From: Microbacterium sp. SSM24 | Lineage (GTDB): Bacteria > Actinomycetota > Actinomycetes > Actinomycetales > Microbacteriaceae | Direction: 5' to 3' | DNA: 64,000 nucleotides | NCBI RefSeq assembly: GCF_025989145.1 | Contig: NZ_JAPDNQ010000001.1 | Location: forward strand, 372,001-436,000 | In this document: in pieces, positions 36,859 to 45,512 of the stretch | How positions within the stretch are numbered: position 1 is the stretch's first letter | Layout of the letters: each line of letters starts with the position of its first letter | Notes under the pieces: model-generated | Databases searched by the model: none | Seen by the model: only the letters and a program-made list of their open reading frames with translations | Told to the model about the DNA's origin: nothing | Position numbers and translations under genes: made by a program

Positions 36859-37991
36859 CACGCCGCCTGAGCGGCGAGCAGCCCCGCGCTGAGCGCGCGG
36901 TAGCGATCGGCGACGGCGGACCACGTCGTCTCGTTCGTCTCGCGGAGGGCGGCCTCACGCATGCCGCGCGCGACGGACGGCTCGGTGAGGATCTCCCGCA
37001 GCGCCTGCGCGATCGCATCCGGGTCCCGGTGCGCGACGACCGTGCCGGCTCCGCCCGACAGCAGCTCGACCGCATGGGGGAAGCCCGTCGCGACCACCGG
37101 TATGCCGGCGGCGACAGCTTCGGCGAGGACGCCCGACGTGGCCTGATCGACAGAGTCGTACGGCAGCAGCACGACGTCCGCCGACGCGATGAGCGCGGCG
37201 AGCTGCTTCGGTCCGAGGTAGTGTCCGTCGACCCGCACGGACGATTCCACGCCCAGGTCGCTTGCGAGGCGGGAGAGGGAGGTCCGGTAGCTTTCGCCCG
37301 CGTGCGCGAGCACCTTGGGGTGCGTCTGACCGGCGACGATGTACTCGACGTGCGGGGTGAGGTCGGTCAGCTGCGCCATCGCGCGGATGCCCCATTCGAT
37401 GCCCTTGCCCGGCGAGAGGAGTCCCCATGTCACGACGCGCCGGCCGCTGTGCGGCTCGGCCTCGCTGAGGGCCACGTGCTTCACGCCGTGCGGGATGACG
37501 TGGACGCGGGCGAGGTCCACCGCGTAGTGCGCGGCGAGGTTCTCCCTCGCATGGACCGTCATGACGACGACGACCGAGGCGAGCCGGCACACTTCCGTGA
37601 GCACCTCCCGCTGATGGGCCGTCGGCGAGACGAGGACCGTATGGAGCACGACGATGGTCGGGACCTTCAGCGCTGCGAGCACCTCGAGCACCTGGTCGCC
37701 GTCGCGCCCGCCGTAGATCCCGTACTCGTGCTGCACGATCGCGACGTCGCACGCGTTCAGCGCCATCGTCGCGCGGAGGGTGCTGAGCCGGTCGCCGGCG
37801 ATCAGATCGGTGCGCACTCGGGAACGCGCACGCGCGCGGTGGCGCGCGCGGTCCTCCGGCTGATCGAGGGCGCGCACGATCGTGCCGTCCTCGTCGCCGG
37901 CGAGCACCAGCGCGTCGGAGAGGGACTCGGTGAAGGTTGCCAGACCACAGCGGGTCGGCGGGAACGTGCTGAGAAATCCGTAGTGGGTCAC
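36858..37991 (-). CDS. GT4-family glycosyltransferase A
   Basis: A 377-residue retaining GT-B glycosyltransferase. The N-terminal half opens MTHYGFLSTFPPTRCGLATF and contains IVQHEYGIYGG; the C-terminal half has RVVTWGLLSPGKGIEWGI and the nucleotide-sugar motif PYDSVDQATSGVLAEAVAAG. GTG at 37991 gives the standard N-terminus; longer in-frame extension to 38135 is Arg-rich and unlikely. It overlaps the barrel gene by ATGA. Acceptor and sugar donor are not identifiable, though a mannosyl donor is plausible beside GH130. Confidence 0.87.
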   Translation of the reverse strand: MTHYGFLSTFPPTRCGLATFTESLSDALVLAGDEDGTIVRALDQPEDRARHRARARSRVRTDLIAGDRLSTLRATMALNACDVAIVQHEYGIYGGRDGDQVLEVLAALKVPTIVVLHTVLVSPTAHQREVLTEVCRLASVVVVMTVHARENLAAHYAVDLARVHVIPHGVKHVALSEAEPHSGRRVVTWGLLSPGKGIEWGIRAMAQLTDLTPHVEYIVAGQTHPKVLAHAGESYRTSLSRLASDLGVESSVRVDGHYLGPKQLAALIASADVVLLPYDSVDQATSGVLAEAVAAGIPVVATGFPHAVELLSGGAGTVVAHRDPDAIAQALREILTEPSVARGMREAALRETNETTWSAVADRYRALSAGLLAAQAA

Positions 37992-38166
37992 GGTGACGCT
38001 CTCTGATGCTGCCCGGGCGGATTCGCGGCGGGCGATGGCGAGACGTCTGCCAGCGGCATCCCTCGTGGAACCGCGTCCCCATCGCCGCAGTCCGGTCCAC
38101 GTCCGAGGTGAAGAACCGGACGCTGTGGTCGCCACGGTACACGGCCGACCTGTGCGTCGGCCGGGA

Positions 38167-39171
38167 TCAGCCGCGCAGCACCGACTCGTAGACGCGGAGG
38201 TACTCGTCGACCATGCGGTCCACGTCGAAACGCGTGACGGCGTGATCGCTGACCCTCCGCCGATCCAACGAGATCACGGCGGGGAGCGCCGCAACCGCCT
38301 CCTCGATCGAGGCGACGGTGGTGCCGGTCACGCCCTCGTCGATGACCTCGGTCATGGACCCGCGCCGGTACGCGAGGACGGGCGTGCCGCACACCATGCT
38401 CTCCACCACCGAGAGCCCGAACGGCTCGTCGAAGTCGATCGGGTGAAGGAGGGCGACAGCGTGCCCGAGGATCCGGGCGCGCTCCTCGGCCCCCACCGCG
38501 CCGAGGAAGACCACGCGGTCTCCGTCGATGCGGGGTTCCACTTCGTCCCGGAAGTAGGCGGCGTCCTGGATGAGTCCGCAGATGACCAGACTCCGACCCG
38601 CGCGCCCCGCGATCTCGATCGCCGCCGCGGTGCCCTTGTCGGGATGGATGCGCCCGAACGAGACCAGGTAGTCGTCCGGCTCGGTCACGAAGGGCAGCTC
38701 TCCCGTGTCGATCCCGTGGTGGATCGTCGCGACGTACTCGAGGTCCGGGGAGCGGTCGGAGTCCGAGATCGAGACGAACGCCGAGGCGGATGCCGCGTAG
38801 GCAGGCAGGATCGCAGGGCCGGAGAAGCCGTGGATCGTCGTGACCATCGCCGCATCCCACTGCGCACTGAAGGCGAGCGGCAGCCAGTCCAGCTGGTTGT
38901 GCACGAGATCGAACTCCCCCGAGCGCTTCAGCGCGTGGGCGACATGGAGCGCCTCCCACACCCTGCCGTCCATCGACGCGTCCTCGGCGTAGCCGTGCGG
39001 CGACACCGCGTCGAGCTCGGCGTCGGTGACCGAGTCGCGGGTTGCGAAGAGCGTGACATCCACCCCGCGGCGCACGAGCCCCTCGGTCAGCAGGCTCGTC
39101 ACGCGCTCCCACGGTCCGTAGCCCACCGGCGGCGTTCGCCACGCGATCGGTCCGAGCATCGCGATCTTCAC
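38167..39171 (-). CDS. GT4-family glycosyltransferase B
   Basis: A 334-residue GT-B glycosyltransferase opening MKIAMLGPIAWRTPPVGYGP with the family's ligand loop (PPVGYGPWE). The C-terminal domain has YLVSFGRIHPDKGTAAAIEI and the E-x7-E type motif DEPFGLSVVESMVCGTPVLA. GTG at 39171 fits the family start; upstream in-frame ATG would add an unlike stretch. It is 175 bases upstream of GT4 A on the same strand; that gap holds no gene I can support. The pair probably adds successive sugars to one acceptor. Confidence 0.87.
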   Translation of the reverse strand: MKIAMLGPIAWRTPPVGYGPWERVTSLLTEGLVRRGVDVTLFATRDSVTDAELDAVSPHGYAEDASMDGRVWEALHVAHALKRSGEFDLVHNQLDWLPLAFSAQWDAAMVTTIHGFSGPAILPAYAASASAFVSISDSDRSPDLEYVATIHHGIDTGELPFVTEPDDYLVSFGRIHPDKGTAAAIEIAGRAGRSLVICGLIQDAAYFRDEVEPRIDGDRVVFLGAVGAEERARILGHAVALLHPIDFDEPFGLSVVESMVCGTPVLAYRRGSMTEVIDEGVTGTTVASIEEAVAALPAVISLDRRRVSDHAVTRFDVDRMVDEYLRVYESVLRG

Positions 39172-39208
39172 TGCGGAGCTCGCGGAGGCGCGTCGACCGT
39201 CGCGATCG

Positions 39209-39700
39209 TCACTCCTGAGAACTGCGCGCCGACCGCGTGCGGAGCGTCCCGGGGTGGGCTGACGCGAACACGACCGACTCGGCGAGCGCCGCGACGGCGG
39301 CGGCACGCTCCTGCTCGTGCTCCGCCGCGATCTCGAACTGGGCCGCCGCGGCCTGCCGCCGGGCGTGCACGTCGGCGCTGATGGCGGCGAGTCTCTCGGA
39401 GAGGAGTCCGGCCAGGCCATCGCGCAGTTCCTCGAGGTTCGTGTTCGCGATCTCGAGCCGACGGTCCGAGATCGTCACCTCGACCGTGGAGTAGCCCGCC
39501 CGCGTCAGGAACTGACGCGTGTCCGAACCGAGGATGTCCTTGATCTCATCGGGATCGGGTCGCCGTGTGAAGACCGCCTCGACCGTGTAACGGTCTGGTG
39601 CGCCATCGGTCAGCAGCGTCGCCGGCAGCGACCCGACCAGCACCGATCCGAGCCCCAGCTGCGCCACCTCGGCGCCGTTCGTCTTTTCCTGTGTACTCAT
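39209..39700 (-). CDS. Hypothetical protein with a helical C-terminus
   Basis: A 163-residue soluble protein with no family that I recognise. The N-terminal half is beta-rich (YTVEAVFTRRPDPDEIKDIL, STVEVTISDRRLEIANTN) and the last about 80 residues are highly charged, Ala/Glu-rich and helical (LLSERLAAISADVHARRQAA, EIAAEHEQERAAAVAALAES), perhaps a coiled coil. ATG start at 39700. It lies upstream of GT4 B on the same strand with about 37 bases between, but nothing ties it to glycan synthesis. Confidence 0.65.
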   Translation of the reverse strand: MSTQEKTNGAEVAQLGLGSVLVGSLPATLLTDGAPDRYTVEAVFTRRPDPDEIKDILGSDTRQFLTRAGYSTVEVTISDRRLEIANTNLEELRDGLAGLLSERLAAISADVHARRQAAAAQFEIAAEHEQERAAAVAALAESVVFASAHPGTLRTRSARSSQE

Positions 39701-39776
39701 GATCGGACGTTACGCCCCCACCCTGTACGGCTCACAGGTCCGGGACATCCGGCCACCGGCATGCGACCCTGCTTCG

Positions 39777-40349
39777 TCACGTCGTAGAGGACGCCTGGCC
39801 GCCGCGGCGCACCGCGATGACCGCCTCGAGCGCGCGGAGCCGATCATCTCTGCTCCCGGCGATCTCGACCACCTCCGTGCGGCCGCCGATCAGGTCCGGG
39901 TCGTCGAGGAGGTCGAGGAGGATGTCGTTCATCGCGACGCGCAGCTCGAGATCCTCGTCCGCACCGGCTTCGATACCGTCGGCCGCCGTGAGCGGCAGCA
40001 CCGCGAGCACGTCGACCCGGCGGAGCGCCTGGGCAGTGAGCGCTCGCGCGCGATCCAGGAGGTCGGCCGAGATCGATCCGTCCGTGCGTTCGTCGAGGGC
40101 CAGAAGGTAGGCGAGGAAATCGAGCGGCCCGCGCTCGGCGATCAGGTCGACGGCGGCATCCGCCGAACGAAGTCGATCCGCGGAGACACGGAGCTGCGCC
40201 GCGAACATCGCAGCCCCCGGGGCATCCCAGTCTTCGGGGATGAGCTCGAACGGGTCCGCGAGCACGTCGAACGCCGGGTGGCGGAGGGCGAAGTCGGAGA
40301 TCAACGTGCTCTTCCCGCTCGCATGGGTTCCGGAGACGACGATCCGCAT
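39777..40349 (-). CDS. P-loop ATPase/kinase-like protein
   Basis: A 190-residue single-domain P-loop protein of the AAA_28 / small-nucleotide-kinase type. Walker A is VVSGTHASGKSTLI at residues 4-17; a DRx motif (LIAERGPLDFLAYLLALDE) lies near residue 85. The ATG at 40349 follows MRIVVSG and is the first in-frame ATG. The frame is open far upstream but that extension is not supported by codon pattern. Such proteins include NAD/pantothenate kinase-like and tRNA-modifying ATPases; the substrate is unknown. It is divergent from the membrane protein at 40413. Confidence 0.75.
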   Translation of the reverse strand: MRIVVSGTHASGKSTLISDFALRHPAFDVLADPFELIPEDWDAPGAAMFAAQLRVSADRLRSADAAVDLIAERGPLDFLAYLLALDERTDGSISADLLDRARALTAQALRRVDVLAVLPLTAADGIEAGADEDLELRVAMNDILLDLLDDPDLIGGRTEVVEIAGSRDDRLRALEAVIAVRRGGQASSTT

Positions 40350-40412
40350 GAACGGGACACTAGCGCGAGCGCTACGGTGATGCTGTCCACCGAGCGACGA
40401 GGAGCGGCAGTC

Positions 40413-40886
40413 ATGGGCTACTTCATCCTGGTGATCGCGCAGACCGTCGCGCTGCCGCTCATCTGCGGTGCGTGGGAGCTCGCCGCGAGGGGCGGCGACC
40501 CGGTTGTCGTGTTCGGCACCTGGTGGGTGTTCTGGGGCGTCGGCACGCGGCTGCTCGTCGCCGGCGTCGCCCAGGTATCCGGCAAGGGGCCGACCGCCGC
40601 CATCCTCGGTTCGACGGCCCCGACGATCCAGGAGAAGCAGCTGACCCGCGAGCTCGGCACGGCCAACATCGCCATGGGGATCGCCGGACTCCTCGCACTC
40701 GTCCCGGGCTGGGCTGTGCCGGCGGGACTCGCCGGCGGGCTCTTCCTCCTCATCGCGGGAGCGATGCACGTGCCCAAGAAGGGCAAGAACGCGCAGGAGT
40801 CGCTGGCGACCTGGACCGACCTGCTCGTCGGAGTGGTCGTCCTCGTCCTCGCGGTGCACACGCTGATCGGATTCCTCACCCGCTAA
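40413..40886 (+). CDS. Hypothetical four-helix membrane protein
   Basis: A 157-residue protein with about four helices (residues 2-22, 35-58, 88-116 and 135-155) and a conserved-looking cytoplasmic loop APTIQEKQLTRELGTANIAMG. I cannot name its family with confidence. The start ATG at 40413 has GAGGAGCGG upstream. It is divergent from the P-loop ATPase gene (63-base gap) and is followed by the MalY-type aminotransferase after 68 bases. No ligand-binding or catalytic motif is seen. Confidence 0.72.
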   Translation: MGYFILVIAQTVALPLICGAWELAARGGDPVVVFGTWWVFWGVGTRLLVAGVAQVSGKGPTAAILGSTAPTIQEKQLTRELGTANIAMGIAGLLALVPGWAVPAGLAGGLFLLIAGAMHVPKKGKNAQESLATWTDLLVGVVVLVLAVHTLIGFLTR

Positions 40887-40954
40887 GCGTCGGCGATCGG
40901 TTCGACAGCTCCGATCGGGCAGACTCGAACCACCGCCAGCCGAGGGAGCATCGC

Positions 40955-42115
40955 TTGTCCGCCATCGCCACCACCGCCGATCCGATGTCGACCCTGCGCC
41001 GTCGTTCCAGCGTGAAGTGGCGCGCCTACCCCGACGACGTCCTGCCGATGTTCGTCGCCGAGATGGACTTCCCTCTCGCCCCCGCCATCAAGGCGGCGCT
41101 GCTCGAGGCGGTCGAACTCGGCGACACGGGCTACGTCGACGGCGAGGATCCGGTCGTCCGGCGGGCGTTCAGCGACTTCGCGTCGTCGAAATGGGGCTGG
41201 ATGCCGGACCCGGCGCGCATGCGGATCACGACCGACGTGAGCGTGGTGATCGCGGAGTCGCTCCGGGCGCTGCTCCAGCCGGGCGACGGCGTGATCATCA
41301 CGCCTCCCGCCTACCCGCCGTTCTTCGATCTGATCCCCGAAGGCGGAGGAGTCGTCGTGGAGGTGCCGCTTCACGACGACGGCGCGGGCTACTCGCTCGA
41401 CCTGGAGGGGATCGACCGCGCGATGGCCGCGGGCGCCAAGGGCGTGCTGCTGTGCAATCCGCACAATCCCGTCGGGCTTGTCCACGATCGCGACACCCTG
41501 ACGGAGCTGTCGCGCATCGTCGAGCGGCACGGCGGCTTCGTCGTCTCCGACGAGATCCACGCGCCGATCACCCACCACGGGGTCGAGTTCACGCCGTACC
41601 TCACCGTGTCCGACGAGGCGCGCCATCACGGCATCGCGGCGGAGTCGGGAAGCAAGGCGTTCAACCTCGCCGGATTGAAGGCCGCCTTCTTCGTGACGGA
41701 GTCAGAGCGCATGCGGGACGTCGTGCGCGGGCTGCCCGCGGAGGTCACCTACCGCACCGGTCAGTTCGGACTGATCGCCACGCGTGAGGGCTTCGCGAGC
41801 AGCCGGGACTGGCTGGATGCCACGATCACGGCGGTGGAGGCGAACTTCGACCACCTGCGCGCGGAGCTCGACGCGCACCTCCCCGAGGTCGTCCTGCGTC
41901 CGGCATCCGCCAGCTACCTCGCCTGGCTCGACATGACGGCGCTCGGCTGGGGAGAGGACCCGGCCACCACCGCGCGGAAGAGGGCGCGGGTCGCCCTCGC
42001 GAGCGGCCCCTCGTTCGGGCGCCAGGGATCGGGCTTCGCACGGATGAACGTGGCGTGCGCGCCCGAGACGATCACCGAGGCGGTGCGCCGGCTGGCGGAG
42101 GCCGCCAGGGCCTGA
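40955..42115 (+). CDS. MalY/PatB-type PLP-dependent C-S lyase or aminotransferase
   Basis: A 386-residue fold-type I PLP enzyme. The PLP lysine is in SGSKAFNLAGLKAAFF; DEIHAPI holds the PLP-binding Asp; PHNPVG is the carboxylate/phosphate loop; R in FARMNVACAPE binds substrate. The MalY/PatB subgroup typically acts as cystathionine beta-lyase. The TTG at 40955 is favoured by GGGAG with a 6-base spacer; the ATG at 40985 would give 376 residues. A sulfur-amino-acid role is inferred from the subgroup only. Confidence 0.85.
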   Translation: MSAIATTADPMSTLRRRSSVKWRAYPDDVLPMFVAEMDFPLAPAIKAALLEAVELGDTGYVDGEDPVVRRAFSDFASSKWGWMPDPARMRITTDVSVVIAESLRALLQPGDGVIITPPAYPPFFDLIPEGGGVVVEVPLHDDGAGYSLDLEGIDRAMAAGAKGVLLCNPHNPVGLVHDRDTLTELSRIVERHGGFVVSDEIHAPITHHGVEFTPYLTVSDEARHHGIAAESGSKAFNLAGLKAAFFVTESERMRDVVRGLPAEVTYRTGQFGLIATREGFASSRDWLDATITAVEANFDHLRAELDAHLPEVVLRPASASYLAWLDMTALGWGEDPATTARKRARVALASGPSFGRQGSGFARMNVACAPETITEAVRRLAEAARA

Positions 42116-42161
42116 CACGAGGGAGGATGGGCCAGACCGCATTCGCCCCGAGGAGGCCCTC

Positions 42162-42575
42162 ATGCCCGAGTGGCTGATCATCGTGCTCGGCGTGCTCGGC
42201 GGGATCGTGCTGCTGTGGCTCGGTCTCCTCGTTGTGCTGTGGATGCAGCAGCGTCGCGCAGGCAACGACGTCGACTGGCGCGAGATCCTCCGCCTCGTTC
42301 CCGACGTCGTGCGTCTCGTGAAGCGGCTCGCTTCAGATCCCGCCGTCCCGCGGACGACGCGCTGGTGGCTCCTCGGCCTGCTCGGGTACCTCCTGCTGCC
42401 CATCGACCTCGTGCCCGACTTCGTGCCGGTGATCGGGCTCGCCGACGATGCGATCATCGTGGCCATCGTGCTCCGCTTCGCCATCCGCCACGCAGGTATG
42501 GAAGCCGTCGAGCGGCACTGGCCGGGCAGCCCGGCCGGCCTGCGGACCGTGCTGACCCTCACCGGGGCGGCGTAG
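42162..42575 (+). CDS. DUF1232 / YkvA-family membrane protein
   Basis: A 137-residue membrane protein with an N-terminal helix (about residues 4-26) and the DUF1232 motif YLLLPIDLVPDFVPVIGLADD (its core, residues about 84-100), typical of the YkvA family. The function of this family is unknown. ATG start with GAGGAGG upstream. Its 3' end overlaps the 3' end of the convergent amidase gene by 17 bases. Confidence 0.88.
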   Translation: MPEWLIIVLGVLGGIVLLWLGLLVVLWMQQRRAGNDVDWREILRLVPDVVRLVKRLASDPAVPRTTRWWLLGLLGYLLLPIDLVPDFVPVIGLADDAIIVAIVLRFAIRHAGMEAVERHWPGSPAGLRTVLTLTGAA

Positions 42576-43938
42576 GAACCGCGGCTGCGGCGTCACGCGC
42601 CGCGGCGAGCGCCAGCCGGTCGCCGTGCAGCGGGCCGATCACCTGGACCCCGATCGGCACGCCGTCCGCGCCCGTTCCCGCCGGGACGGCGACGGCGGGA
42701 AGGCCGAGGAAGTTCACGGCCACGGTCAGGGCGAGCGCGCGCCACGCGGCGGTCGCGGCATCCGGTCCACCGAGATCGAAGTCGATCGGCGGCGTCCCGG
42801 TCGTCTGAACCGGCCCGAGGATGATCGGGTGCTCGCGCTGGAAGCGGCGCCACTCCGCGGCGATCGGCGCACGCCGCGCCCATGCTGCGGCGTACTCGGC
42901 CGCCGTCTCGTACGGGCGGGCCGCGGCGGTGCTGTCGCGCAGGAACCGTGTGGCCGACGCGCCCAACGGCATGGGCAGCACCGCGGGATCGAGGGTGAGC
43001 AACATGTCGGTGCACGCGAGCCGACGCCAGAGCACCGCAGCCTCCTCGAGCATCGGGGGCTCGACGTGCTCGACGGTCCACCCGGCCTCCGAGAGGCGCG
43101 TGGCCGAGGCGTCGACGGATGCCGCGACCCCGGCGTCGACACCCCATGCGAGCGGGTCGCGCACGACCGCCACCCGGCGCGGCCCCGGGAGGGCGGGCTC
43201 GTCCGGCAGGTCGAGAGAGACCGGGTCGTCGGCATCCGGTCCTCTCACTGCGTCGTACGCGAGTTCGAGGTCGTCGATCGACCGTGCGAGGATGCCGTTC
43301 ACCGAGAACTGCTGGAGCGTCATCGCCACCGGCGCGCCGCGCACGGCGGCGCGCGGGACGCGGCCGACCGAGGGTCGCAGGCCGAAGATGCCGTTCGCGG
43401 CCGCAGGGATGCGGATCGACCCGCCGAAATCGTTGCCGAGGCCGATCGTCGCCATGCCGGTCGCGACGGCGACGGCGTCTCCCCCGCTCGACCCTCCGGC
43501 CGAGCGGGTGGCGTCGAAGGGGTTCACGGTGCGCCCGAACAGCTCGTTGTCGGTGTCCCACCGCATGCCGAAGTCGGGCATGTTGCCGCGCCCGATCGGG
43601 ATGGCGCCCGCCGCGCGCATGCGCCGCACGATGGCCGCGTCGACGGACGGGACCGCGTCGGCGAGTCCGCGCCACCCCTGCGTCGTCGCGGACCAGGTGA
43701 GATCGATGTTCTCCTTCACCGAGAACGGCGCGCCCGCGAGCGGCCCGGGGTCGCCGCCGGCGGCCACGACCGCGTCGATGCGACGCGCTTCGGCCAGCGC
43801 GGGAGCGGCGAGCACGACGCTGAGCGCGCCCAGACGGGAGTTCTGGTCGCCCGCATGCCGGAGGTGCTGCTCGACGACGTCGACCGCGCGCCTCCGACCG
43901 GCGCGCACATCAGCGGCGATCGATGCGGCCGAACTCAC
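42559..43938 (-). CDS. Amidase-signature family hydrolase
   Basis: A 459-residue amidase of the Ser-cisSer-Lys type. The catalytic Lys is in GAPFSVKENIDLTW (about residue 74); the cis-Ser and nucleophile Ser lie in SAGGSSGGDAVAV and DFGGSIRIPAA (about residues 148-175). The family hydrolyses carboxylic amides; the subset includes GatA, but no gatB/C partners are near, so it is more likely a general amidase. GTG start at 43938, overlapping the upstream bifunctional-nuclease gene's stop region by GTGA. Confidence 0.92.
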   Translation of the reverse strand: MSSAASIAADVRAGRRRAVDVVEQHLRHAGDQNSRLGALSVVLAAPALAEARRIDAVVAAGGDPGPLAGAPFSVKENIDLTWSATTQGWRGLADAVPSVDAAIVRRMRAAGAIPIGRGNMPDFGMRWDTDNELFGRTVNPFDATRSAGGSSGGDAVAVATGMATIGLGNDFGGSIRIPAAANGIFGLRPSVGRVPRAAVRGAPVAMTLQQFSVNGILARSIDDLELAYDAVRGPDADDPVSLDLPDEPALPGPRRVAVVRDPLAWGVDAGVAASVDASATRLSEAGWTVEHVEPPMLEEAAVLWRRLACTDMLLTLDPAVLPMPLGASATRFLRDSTAAARPYETAAEYAAAWARRAPIAAEWRRFQREHPIILGPVQTTGTPPIDFDLGGPDAATAAWRALALTVAVNFLGLPAVAVPAGTGADGVPIGVQVIGPLHGDRLALAAARDAAAAVPTPPR

Positions 43939-44423
43939 GCTTCGAAGTCCTCGGGCTCGACGTCGTCGAGGAACTTCTTGAACTCGTCGAGGCGCTCCGA
44001 GGCGTCGGATTCGGTGAGGACGTCCGGCACCCCCGCCTCGTCCATCACCGCCTCGGCCACCCAGATGCCGGCACCGGTGCGCGAGGCGAGGGCGACGGCA
44101 TCCGACGGTCTTGCGTCCACGGTCACGGTGCGCTCCCCCGCAGTGAGCGTGATCTCGGCGTAGAACGTCCCGTCGTCGATGCGGGTGACCTCCACACGGG
44201 TGAGCTCGGCGCCGAGCGTGTCGATCGTCGAGCGCAGCAGGTCGTGGGCGAGCGGTCGCGGCACGGGCGCTTGCTCCACGGCGACGAGGATCGAGGTCGC
44301 TTCGAGCTGCCCGATCCAGATCGGCAGCACCATGCCGTCGCCCGGCAGCTGATCGATCGGCTTGAGCAGCAGGACGTGCTGCCCTGAGGCGTCGAGGGCG
44401 ACGCCGGCGACTCGGACCTGCAC
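43935..44423 (-). CDS. Bifunctional nuclease-domain protein (DUF151)
   Basis: A 162-residue protein with the compact BFN/DUF151 fold. Recognisable blocks are LLLKPIDQLPGDGMVLPIWIGQLEATSILVA (in shorter pieces), ARPSDAVALASRTGAGIWVAE and a C-terminal acidic tail (FLDDVEPEDFEA). Family members have been reported with nuclease activity and in envelope roles; the actual role in bacteria is not settled. The GTG at 44423 is chosen because AGGGGG sits 6 bases upstream; the GTG at 44438 is the alternative. It is coupled to the amidase downstream. Confidence 0.85.
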   Translation of the reverse strand: MQVRVAGVALDASGQHVLLLKPIDQLPGDGMVLPIWIGQLEATSILVAVEQAPVPRPLAHDLLRSTIDTLGAELTRVEVTRIDDGTFYAEITLTAGERTVTVDARPSDAVALASRTGAGIWVAEAVMDEAGVPDVLTESDASERLDEFKKFLDDVEPEDFEA

Positions 44424-44490
44424 CTCGGACCCCCTCACTGATCGACTCCTGCCATCGTAGGCACGGCGGGCGCGGGGCGGCCGGATCTCT

Positions 44491-45393
44491 TCAGGGGAGG
44501 TCGCGTCCGAGCTCGCTCAGTCCCTCGGCCAGGACATCGCGGAGCAGCGCCGCGCATCGCCCGTCGGGATCGAGGTCGGGATCGAAGACCGTCACCGCCG
44601 CGCCGACGGCACGGGGTGCGAGCTCCCGCAGCAGCCCCACCAGGGCATCGGGCGTGAGACCTCCGGGCGTCGGGCTGTCGACGGCCGCCAGGAACACCGG
44701 ATCGAGCACGTCGACGTCGAGCTGCAGCCAGAATCCGTCGCGATCGACTGACCGCCGTGCGGCCGCAGCCGCGTCCGCCGCACCCCCTTCGAGGATCTGG
44801 CGCGCCGTGACGACGTGGGCGATCGTCCCCCGCACCTCGGCCAGATACTCGTCGTCGTCGTGGCAGCCGAGCTGCACGGTGCGGGCAGGGTCGAAGTAGG
44901 GACCGCGGCCGTCGATGTCGGAGATCGCGGGCCAGTGGAGCCCGACGGCCGCCGCGAGATCCTCGCCGGCGACACTCGCACAGGACGCACTGTTGCCCGG
45001 ATGCCGGAAGTCGGTGTGGCCGTCGAGGTGCACGAGTCCGCGACCCGGCGGGAGGGCCGTCGCAAGCCCCGCGGCGATCACCAGGCTGCAATCCCCGCCG
45101 ATCACGAGGGGCACGTCGCCGGCCGTCACGATCTCGTCGAGTCGCGCGGCGAGCCGCCGCGCGTGGTCCACCAGTGCCCTCGCGTTGCGCACGCGACCCG
45201 CCGGCCGAGAGCGGTCGTCGTCGACGTAGCGGCCGGGGAGCACGGTGCCCGCATCGCGCGCGCCGGCCGCAGCGAACCGCGCGAAGAGCCCGGCCTCGCG
45301 CAGCGCCTCCGGCGCCTTCGCCGTGCCGGGGACGGCGCCTGGCTCGGGAGGGCGCAGCCCGAGGTTGGTCGGGGCCGCTACGAGCGCGATCAT
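44491..45393 (-). CDS. Arginase/agmatinase-fold protein with an altered metal ligand
   Basis: A 300-residue ureohydrolase-fold protein. The metal region reads VIGGDCSLVIAAGL, LVHLDGHTDFRH and WLQLDVDVLDPVFL. In arginases the first motif is GGDHS, in which His is a manganese ligand; here it is Cys. The other ligands (D-G-H-T-D, D-V-D) are present. The change may mean a different metal, a different reaction, or loss of ureohydrolase activity. ATG at 45393; the longer open frame to 45798 has no ribosome site. It is probably monocistronic and divergent from the LLM flavoprotein. Confidence 0.78.
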   Translation of the reverse strand: MIALVAAPTNLGLRPPEPGAVPGTAKAPEALREAGLFARFAAAGARDAGTVLPGRYVDDDRSRPAGRVRNARALVDHARRLAARLDEIVTAGDVPLVIGGDCSLVIAAGLATALPPGRGLVHLDGHTDFRHPGNSASCASVAGEDLAAAVGLHWPAISDIDGRGPYFDPARTVQLGCHDDDEYLAEVRGTIAHVVTARQILEGGAADAAAAARRSVDRDGFWLQLDVDVLDPVFLAAVDSPTPGGLTPDALVGLLRELAPRAVGAAVTVFDPDLDPDGRCAALLRDVLAEGLSELGRDLP

Positions 45394-45512
45394 GCATTGA
45401 CGATGCCACGGGTCGCCGACACCGCACCGGCACGAGCACGGCACCGGCGCACGGGCGCAGCATCCGCTCCATTCACCGGAATGGATGCCGCGGGCGTACC
45501 GTTGGAGTCGAC

